Positions 5,188-9,694 of a stretch of 9,694 nucleotides of DNA are shown here, piece by piece. Every line of letters starts with the position of its first letter. Within the stretch, counting starts at the first letter, position 1. The stretch comes from Desulfobacterales bacterium (GTDB lineage: Bacteria; Desulfobacterota; Desulfobacteria; Desulfobacterales; Desulfosalsimonadaceae): NCBI GenBank assembly GCA_007127175.1, contig SKZX01000062.1, positions 1 through 9,694 on the forward strand, read 5' to 3'. The position numbers were made by a program, and so were the translations under genes. The notes under the pieces were generated by a model. It ran no database searches, was not told the origin of the DNA, and was given only the letters and a program-made list of their open reading frames with translations.

Positions 5188-5937
5188 ATGCGCATCCTGG
5201 CTATCGGCCTGTCTCTGCTCATTTTTTTATGTGCCTGCAAGAACCCTTTTCAGAAAGCGCAGGATAACCCGCAGCACACCATTGACCGCAATCCCAAAAC
5301 CATCGTGCTCGTTCACGGGTACAACCGGGACAGCAGGGATATGCGCACCCTTTCGGACTTGCTCGAGGCTGCCGGGTACAGGACCGTCAAGGTCGACCTG
5401 CCCCTGACGTTTGACCATGTCGAAGATGCGGCAAAGCATTTTGCCCTGGAAATGGACGGTGTTTTATCCGAACTGCCACGCGACCAGACTGTCGCCATGG
5501 TCGGGCACAGCACGGGCGGCCTGGTGATCCGCTACTATCTGTCTCATTATGAGCAGGGTGGAAGGGTCGGCCACGCCGTGTTGATCGCAACGCCAAACAG
5601 GGGAAGCGCCCTTGCGGGGATGGCCGGGGATATTTCCGATCTGCTGGTGGAAACCTTTGCTACCCTGGATTCGCTGCGGCCTGAGCGCATTTCAACGCTG
5701 GGCCTTGATGACCCCGAAGAAACAAAAATCGGCGCTATTGCCGGCAACAAGGGGAATCTTGTTCTGGGCCAGCTTTTAAAAAAGGAAAACGACGGCCGGG
5801 TGGAAGTCCACTCTGTGTATTATCCGGAACTCGACGATTTTGCGGTCCTTCCCTACAACCATCATGAAATCCACCACAAAAAAGAAACCGCTGAGCTTGT
5901 CATCCGGTTTATCGAAAACGGATCGTTTGCTCGCTGA
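5188..5937 (+). CDS. Lipoprotein alpha/beta-hydrolase (lipase/esterase-like)
   Basis: A 249-residue predicted lipoprotein: MRILAIGLSLLIFLCAC is a short signal peptide with lipobox L-C-A-C and lipid site C17. The mature part is an alpha/beta-hydrolase of the lipase/PGAP1-like kind. VLVHGYNRDSRD (H43-G44) is the oxyanion-hole HG motif, and VGHSTGGLVIRYYL contains the nucleophile S108 in GxSxG. ATPNRGS is a conserved lipase segment. The acid and His likely come from LDDFAVLPYNHHEIHH (D216/D217 and one of H225, H226, H229, H230). It probably hydrolyses an ester or acyl bond in the envelope; the substrate is unknown. The start has TTGGAG 7 nt upstream and gives a proper lipoprotein signal; the longer open frame from 5005 overlaps the previous gene and lacks a signal. 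Third gene of the probable mltF unit. Confidence 0.85.
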   Translation: MRILAIGLSLLIFLCACKNPFQKAQDNPQHTIDRNPKTIVLVHGYNRDSRDMRTLSDLLEAAGYRTVKVDLPLTFDHVEDAAKHFALEMDGVLSELPRDQTVAMVGHSTGGLVIRYYLSHYEQGGRVGHAVLIATPNRGSALAGMAGDISDLLVETFATLDSLRPERISTLGLDDPEETKIGAIAGNKGNLVLGQLLKKENDGRVEVHSVYYPELDDFAVLPYNHHEIHHKKETAELVIRFIENGSFAR

Positions 5938-5943
5938 TAGGAT

Positions 5944-7302
5944 TCAAGCGCTTGCTTTTTTATTGTGCGCAGGTGGGACCCATTCATCGTTTTCGGCGGT
6001 CATGAATTCAGATTCGCCGATATGCAGGCATATTCGGTTTCTGCCCTGGGTTTTGGCCCTGTAAAGGGCATTGTCGGCACGCTTGATCAGTTCTTTCTGT
6101 GTGCAGGTGGTATCGAACTGGCATACGCCGAAGCTGCATGACAGCCTCCCGATGGTCGCAAACGCGTGCCTGTAAATCCGTTTTCGTATTTTTTCTGCAA
6201 GATCCTTGGCGCCCCAGAGCGTCGTATGCGGTGCGAGGACGATAAATTCCTCCCCGCCCCACCGGGCAAACAGGTCGTTTTTCCGCAGCAGCGGCTTGAC
6301 GATGCCTGTCAATTCGACAAGGACGTCGTCCCCGGTTAAATGACCATAGCGGTCGTTGACGGCCTTGAAATAATCGATGTCAAAAATAATGATGCTGAAC
6401 GGCTCATTGTACCGGAGTGCCCGTGATATGGCATTGTCCAGTTCGTCGTAGAGCATGTTCCGGTTGTAGATCCGGGTCAGTGGGTCAGTGCAGGATATCT
6501 GCTTGATTTCATCGATCTGATTTCTGAGGAGCTTTTCATCTGTTTTGATGATTTCCAGGAGCTGCTCGAGCTTCCAGGCCCTGGTTGCCAGAAGTGAATA
6601 GCCGGCAATGATCATGGTGACCGCCAGCAAAGGGTGAAGCAGGAGGACAGGGGCGGGCAGACCTGTCAGCACAAAAATGTGGTAGGTTGCAAAGCTGCCA
6701 ACTGATACGGTCAACAAGGCCAGCAGCAGGATGTTGTTTCTTTTTTTGTAGAGCCGGTTGGTTTCTCTCCGGCTCGCGCTTATAACAACAGCCCCGCCTG
6801 CAGCATGCCCGGCAAGAACGGTAAAAAAGTGGATATAGTACAATGCGCCCGGTTCCAGGTAGAGCTTCAGCCCGACAATGGACACAGAATGGCTGAAAAG
6901 ATACGGCATCTCCGGTGCGGCAATCGCCACGCCGTTGTGAAAGGCGATAAAAAGCGGTGGAAGAAACCAAAGCACATCGTATCGCCGAAACGGTTTTTTC
7001 GTATCGGCGAGGCTTCTTGAGAAAAGGAAAAAGAGGGCGCCTGAAAACGCGGAAAGCATCATTTGAAAAAGAGCGATGCGGGTTTCCCATAAAGGAATGA
7101 AAACATTGAAACCGCCCAGTATCATCCATGCCGAGAGCAGCAGGACATAGATGGAAAAAACCCTGTTGACATGGTATTTGCGGTTGTAGAAATATACGGT
7201 TGCCGACAGGGCCATGACCAGGTAGCCCGCAGATGTCCCTGCAACGAAGAGGATGACCCTGGAAAGCGGAAATTCGATTGTCATACGGCCGTTCTCCAGC
7301 AT
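5944..7302 (-). CDS. Seven-helix membrane diguanylate cyclase (GGDEF)
   Basis: Makes cyclic di-GMP from two GTP at the inner membrane. The first ~240 of 452 residues contain seven hydrophobic helices (about 13-38, 47-68, 75-97, 108-128, 150-175, 187-210, 212-240), a 7TM sensor-like module. A linker helix (KLEQLLEIIKTDEKLLRNQ) leads into the GGDEF domain from D273 (DPLTRIYNRN). Metal-site D308 is in FDIDYF, and the active loop is G349-G-E-E-F353 (the active GGEEF form). An inhibitory I-site is intact: R340-K-N-D343, five residues before the loop, so product feedback is expected. No EAL or HD-GYP domain. An alternative start at 7284 (six residues shorter) has a better ribosome site, GGAG at 9 nt, versus AAGG at 7 nt here. 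The gene converges on the hydrolase gene with only 6 bp between stops. The ligand sensed is unknown. Confidence 0.93.
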   Translation of the reverse strand: MLENGRMTIEFPLSRVILFVAGTSAGYLVMALSATVYFYNRKYHVNRVFSIYVLLLSAWMILGGFNVFIPLWETRIALFQMMLSAFSGALFFLFSRSLADTKKPFRRYDVLWFLPPLFIAFHNGVAIAAPEMPYLFSHSVSIVGLKLYLEPGALYYIHFFTVLAGHAAGGAVVISASRRETNRLYKKRNNILLLALLTVSVGSFATYHIFVLTGLPAPVLLLHPLLAVTMIIAGYSLLATRAWKLEQLLEIIKTDEKLLRNQIDEIKQISCTDPLTRIYNRNMLYDELDNAISRALRYNEPFSIIIFDIDYFKAVNDRYGHLTGDDVLVELTGIVKPLLRKNDLFARWGGEEFIVLAPHTTLWGAKDLAEKIRKRIYRHAFATIGRLSCSFGVCQFDTTCTQKELIKRADNALYRAKTQGRNRICLHIGESEFMTAENDEWVPPAHNKKASA

Positions 7303-7526
7303 GCAGATGCCTTGAAACAGGCTTTCAGATAGAATCGTTGGAAGTAATTGGCCCGGATCGGGAACGCGCTGCCTGTTTACCGTTATGGAAAATCGAGTCG
7401 GGGAAAATTTTTCTAAGCTGACAATCTCCCATTAAAATAGTACAGTGTCAACTAAAATAAACGGTGTTTTAGAAAAATTTGTAAGGAATGTGCGTAGGTG
7501 GGTAATTTTGTCTTTTTTATAATGAA

Positions 7527-7555
7527 ATTATGAAAATGCCTTTAATTTTATCCAA
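7527..7555 (-). promoter_or_regulatory. Candidate promoter for the diguanylate cyclase gene
   Basis: On the minus strand TTGGAT (7555-7550), 17-bp spacer, CATAAT (7532-7527). The -10 matches 5 of 6, the -35 3 of 6. It would leave a leader of about 220 nt. Such matches are easy to find by chance in AT-rich DNA. Confidence 0.3.
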
Positions 7556-7579
7556 TGCCGACCGGAAACTGCCAATGCG

Positions 7580-7599
7580 GCTATTTGTTACCAAATAGC
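7580..7599. promoter_or_regulatory. Perfect 8-bp inverted repeat with TTAC loop
   Basis: GCTATTTG-TTAC-CAAATAGC. The arms pair fully and flanking AAT (7575) and ATT (7600) could extend it past a bulge. No T-run follows on either strand, so it is more likely a protein-binding dyad or an RNA structure than a terminator. It sits midway between the two divergent genes. Confidence 0.5.
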
Positions 7600-7699
7600 A
7601 TTAGGATTCATAGAATTGCAGCAGACGTAAAACGTTCGGGTTTAATTAAGCGATGGCATGGGAGAGCGCGGTTTGTGTGAATCCTGGTGCGCATTATCA

Positions 7700-7729
7700 T
7701 TGCGAATATCTGAAGATCATGGTTATTAT
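7700..7729 (+). promoter_or_regulatory. Candidate promoter for pgm
   Basis: TTGCGA (7700-7705), 18-bp spacer, TATTAT (7724-7729): 4 of 6 and 5 of 6 matches. A second possibility just downstream is TTGACC (7736-7741), 18 bp, GATCAT (7760-7765), with a better -35 and poorer -10. Either gives a leader of 70-110 nt for pgm. Confidence 0.35.
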
Positions 7730-7806
7730 TTTGGTTTGACCCATCTGCAGGGTCGCAGCGATCATTGGCCGGGCCTTACCTGCCCCGTCAATATTTTAAA
7801 AAGACA

Positions 7807-7825
7807 TTAACAGAGACACTGTTAA
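7807..7825 (+). promoter_or_regulatory. Inverted repeat abutting the pgm ribosome site
   Basis: TTAACAG-AGACA-CTGTTAA, a perfect 7-bp dyad ending one base before the GGGAGG ribosome site (7827-7832) of pgm. It could be an operator or a hairpin restricting ribosome entry. No known regulator family is assigned. Confidence 0.5.
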
Positions 7826-7838
7826 CGGGAGGCTGATC

Positions 7839-9494
7839 ATGACAGTACATGAACTTGCCGGCAAACAGGCGCCGTTTGAAATGCTCGCCAACATCCCCAG
7901 GCTGGTGGCGTCATACTACAACAGGCGGCCGGACCCGGCAGATCCTGCCCAGCAGGTCTCTTTCGGGACCTCGGGCCACAGGGGCACATCGATGGACGGC
8001 AGCTTCAACGAAGACCATATCGTTGCGATTTCAGCAGCCATATGCGAATACCGCTCCGCAAACAACATTGGCGGCCCGCTTTTTCTGGGAATGGACACCC
8101 ACGCCTTGTCCGAGCCGGCAATGGCCACGGCGCTCGAAGTGTTTGCCGCCGCCGGTGTTCAAGTCCGGATCCAGAAGGGAAGGGGATATACGCCGACCCC
8201 GGTGATTTCTCACGCGATTCTGACCTGGAACCAGGGCCGGTCTGAAGGGGCGGGCAAGGGCATTGCTGACGGGGTGGTGATCACCCCGTCCCACAATCCC
8301 CCGGTGGATGGGGGGTTTAAATACAACCCCCCCCACGGCGGACCGGCCGGGGCAGACGTGACCGATGCCATCGCAAGGCGTGCCAATGAAATTTTGAACG
8401 GCGACACCGGCGCCGTCCGCCGCATATCCTTTGAAAAGGCCCTGAAAGCGGATACTACCCGCGAATACGATTTCATTGGGGCGTATGTCGGGGACCTTGC
8501 AAGCGTTGTGGACATGGATGCCATTGCCGCAGCCGGGCTCAAGCTCGGCGTTGACCCCATGGGGGGCGCCGCCGTGCACTACTGGGAGCCTATTAGCGAG
8601 CGATACGGCATTTCCATCGAGGTCGTCAACCGGAGAGTGGACCCGGCTTTCGGTTTCATGCGCGTGGACAAGGATGGGAAAATCCGCATGGACTGCTCTT
8701 CGAAGTATGCCATGCAGGGACTGATTGCGTTGAAAGACAAATTCGACATCGCTTTCGGCAATGACCCGGACGGCGACCGGCACGGCATTGTCACCCGGAT
8801 GGCCGGGCTTCTGAACCCCAACCACTACCTTGCAGCGGCCATATGGTACCTTTTTCAGCACCGGCCCGGCTGGCCGGCAGGCGCAGGTGTTGGAAAAACG
8901 CTGGTTTCAACCGCCATGATCGACCGGGTTGCGGGTTTTCTGAAACGACCGCTTATCGAGGTGCCCGTGGGGTTCAAATGGTTTGTGGACGGCCTTTTGG
9001 ACGGGACTTTCGGCTTCGGTGGAGAGGAGAGCGCCGGCGCTTCTTTTCTGAGAACAGACGGGACGGCCTGGGCCACGGACAAGGACGGTATCATCATGAA
9101 CCTCCTTGCGGCGGAAATCTGCGCCAGAACCGGCAGGGACCCGGCTGAGATTTATGCCGGACTCGAAAACCGCTTCGGGGCCTGTGTCTATGAGCGCCTT
9201 GATGCACCCGCTAACCGGCGGCAGAAAGAAATCCTAAAAGGGCTTACACCGGACCGCATCCAGGCCGACACCCTCGGGGGAGAGCCGGTTATTGCGAAAC
9301 TGACGGCCGCCCCGGGAAACAAGGCGCCTATCGGGGGCATCAAGATCGTATCCGAAAACGGCTGGTTTGCGGCCCGGCCGTCCGGGACCGAGGAAATATA
9401 TAAAATTTACGCGGAAAGCTTCAAGGGAAAGCAGCATTTGCAACAAATCCAGAAAGAGGCGCAGGACATCGTCAATCAGGCCTTTGGAGATTGA
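7839..9494 (+). CDS. pgm: Phosphoglucomutase (alpha-D-glucose 1-phosphate/6-phosphate)
   Basis: Cytoplasmic enzyme interconverting glucose-1-phosphate and glucose-6-phosphate, linking glycogen and nucleotide-sugar synthesis to glycolysis. The 551 residues match the bacterial Pgm type (E. coli Pgm is 546). All four active-site loops of the alpha-D-phosphohexomutase superfamily are present: the phosphoserine loop TPSHNPP with S151, the Mg-binding loop N308-D-P-D-G-D-R314 (D309, D311, D313), the sugar-specificity loop G394-G-E-E-S-A-G400, and the phosphate-binding loop R513-P-S-G-T-E518 near the C-terminus. The N-terminal FGTSGHRGTSMDGSFNE segment is typical of the glucose-specific form rather than of PMM/PGM or GlmM. 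The ATG has GGGAGG 6 nt upstream. It stands alone, with an inverted repeat touching its ribosome site and a large palindrome after its stop. Confidence 0.96.
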   Translation: MTVHELAGKQAPFEMLANIPRLVASYYNRRPDPADPAQQVSFGTSGHRGTSMDGSFNEDHIVAISAAICEYRSANNIGGPLFLGMDTHALSEPAMATALEVFAAAGVQVRIQKGRGYTPTPVISHAILTWNQGRSEGAGKGIADGVVITPSHNPPVDGGFKYNPPHGGPAGADVTDAIARRANEILNGDTGAVRRISFEKALKADTTREYDFIGAYVGDLASVVDMDAIAAAGLKLGVDPMGGAAVHYWEPISERYGISIEVVNRRVDPAFGFMRVDKDGKIRMDCSSKYAMQGLIALKDKFDIAFGNDPDGDRHGIVTRMAGLLNPNHYLAAAIWYLFQHRPGWPAGAGVGKTLVSTAMIDRVAGFLKRPLIEVPVGFKWFVDGLLDGTFGFGGEESAGASFLRTDGTAWATDKDGIIMNLLAAEICARTGRDPAEIYAGLENRFGACVYERLDAPANRRQKEILKGLTPDRIQADTLGGEPVIAKLTAAPGNKAPIGGIKIVSENGWFAARPSGTEEIYKIYAESFKGKQHLQQIQKEAQDIVNQAFGD

Positions 9495-9560
9495 TTCTAT
9501 TTAAGGACAATTTCAACCGGGTGGCGCCGGGCATTGCCCTTGCAACTGCAGGAGAACGCT

Positions 9561-9645
9561 GATATCTCTAAGCTCGCTCCCTTGCGCCCTGTGATAAACG
9601 GCAAAGCCACAGGGCGCTTGTCCGCGCTTCGCCAGGAGCTGATAT
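9561..9645. terminator. Nested palindrome downstream of pgm (possible non-canonical terminator)
   Basis: Core arms GCGCCCTGTG (9584-9593) and CACAGGGCGC (9608-9617) pair perfectly over 10 bp around a 14-nt loop. Further out AGCTC (9571-9575) pairs with GAGCT (9636-9640) and ATATC (9562-9566) with GATAT (9641-9645), giving an ~85-nt three-tiered imperfect stem. Its place about 70 bp after the pgm stop suits transcript ending, but there is no T-run right after the core stem. It may instead be a structured RNA or dispersed repeat. Confidence 0.4.
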
Positions 9646-9647
9646 GA

Positions 9648-9661
9648 TTGACAGTTGTCAA
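9648..9661. promoter_or_regulatory. Dyad TTGACA-GT-TGTCAA
   Basis: A perfect 6-bp inverted repeat followed by an A-run (CAAAAAAG). It resembles a dimeric repressor site; TTGACA also equals a consensus -35 on either strand, but no good -10 lies at 16-18 bp. The gene it would serve is probably beyond the window. Nothing coding is seen in 9495-9694. Confidence 0.35.
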
Positions 9662-9694
9662 CAAAAAAGAGTCTCCCGCTTCCTTTGCAACGTA

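Larger units (their letters stand above)
7303..7838. other. AT-rich divergent intergenic region between diguanylate cyclase and pgm
   Basis: This 536-bp stretch serves as upstream region for both flanking genes. Positions about 7395-7560 are markedly AT-rich compared with the GC-rich genes around. No gene was found; the longest tempting frame (ATG 7530 to TAG 7598, 22 codons) has no ribosome site. Candidate promoters and two inverted repeats are listed separately. A consensus TTGACA also occurs on the minus strand (7451-7446) but no good -10 follows it. Confidence 0.6.

Noticed and set aside
7446..7451. Consensus -35 TTGACA on the minus strand upstream of the diguanylate cyclase
   Set aside because: No acceptable -10 hexamer at 16-18 bp (the best is GAGATT), so not listed as a promoter.
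7530..7598. 22-codon open frame in the AT-rich intergenic region
   Set aside because: No ribosome-binding site, and its stop lies inside the inverted repeat; length is within chance.
9541..9661. Integron attC-like site around the nested palindrome
   Set aside because: The ends do not fit the RYYYAAC / GTTRRRY core sites and there is no integrase or cassette structure.

Overview
The window looks like chromosomal DNA of a Gram-negative anaerobe, most likely a sulfate-reducer-type deltaproteobacterium (Desulfobacterota, perhaps Desulfobacterales). This placement is inference. It rests on a rubrerythrin (oxidative-stress enzyme of anaerobes), an RND pump and outer-membrane-type lipoproteins (two-membrane envelope), moderately GC-rich coding DNA, and intergenic palindromic and TCGGGG-type repeats of a kind I associate with that group. 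No rRNA, tRNA, CRISPR array, transposase or phage gene was seen.

Layout. (1) Positions 1-1662, minus strand: the start of an RND-family efflux permease (cut by the window edge) preceded by its periplasmic adaptor, 4 bp apart, behind a probable promoter at 1809-1837. (2) 1871-2374, minus: a short-form rubrerythrin. (3) About 2375-3230: a 0.8-kb gene-free divergent region packed with repeats. It holds two 103-bp tandem units carrying GNRA-capped hairpins, several CCGGTGG/CCACCGG hairpins, a run of six TCGGNN hexamers, and a perfect 15-bp-stem hairpin with a decayed second copy. (4) 3309-5937, plus: a probable operon of an MltF-type lytic transglycosylase, a small amphi-Trp domain protein and a lipoprotein alpha/beta-hydrolase. 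(5) 5944-7302, minus: a seven-helix membrane diguanylate cyclase whose 3' end lies 6 bp from the hydrolase gene. (6) 7303-7838: an AT-rich divergent intergenic region with promoter-like sites and two clear inverted repeats. (7) 7839-9494, plus: phosphoglucomutase (pgm). (8) 9495-9694: a non-coding tail with an approximately 85-nt nested palindrome and a TTGACA-GT-TGTCAA dyad.

How it fits together. Most genes are ordinary housekeeping or envelope genes: efflux, peptidoglycan turnover, a lipid or ester hydrolase, c-di-GMP signalling, sugar-phosphate interconversion and peroxide defence. No clearly new multi-gene system is visible. The parts most worth a second look are the repeat mosaic upstream of mltF, the mltF / amphi-Trp / lipoprotein-hydrolase cluster, and the palindromes flanking pgm.
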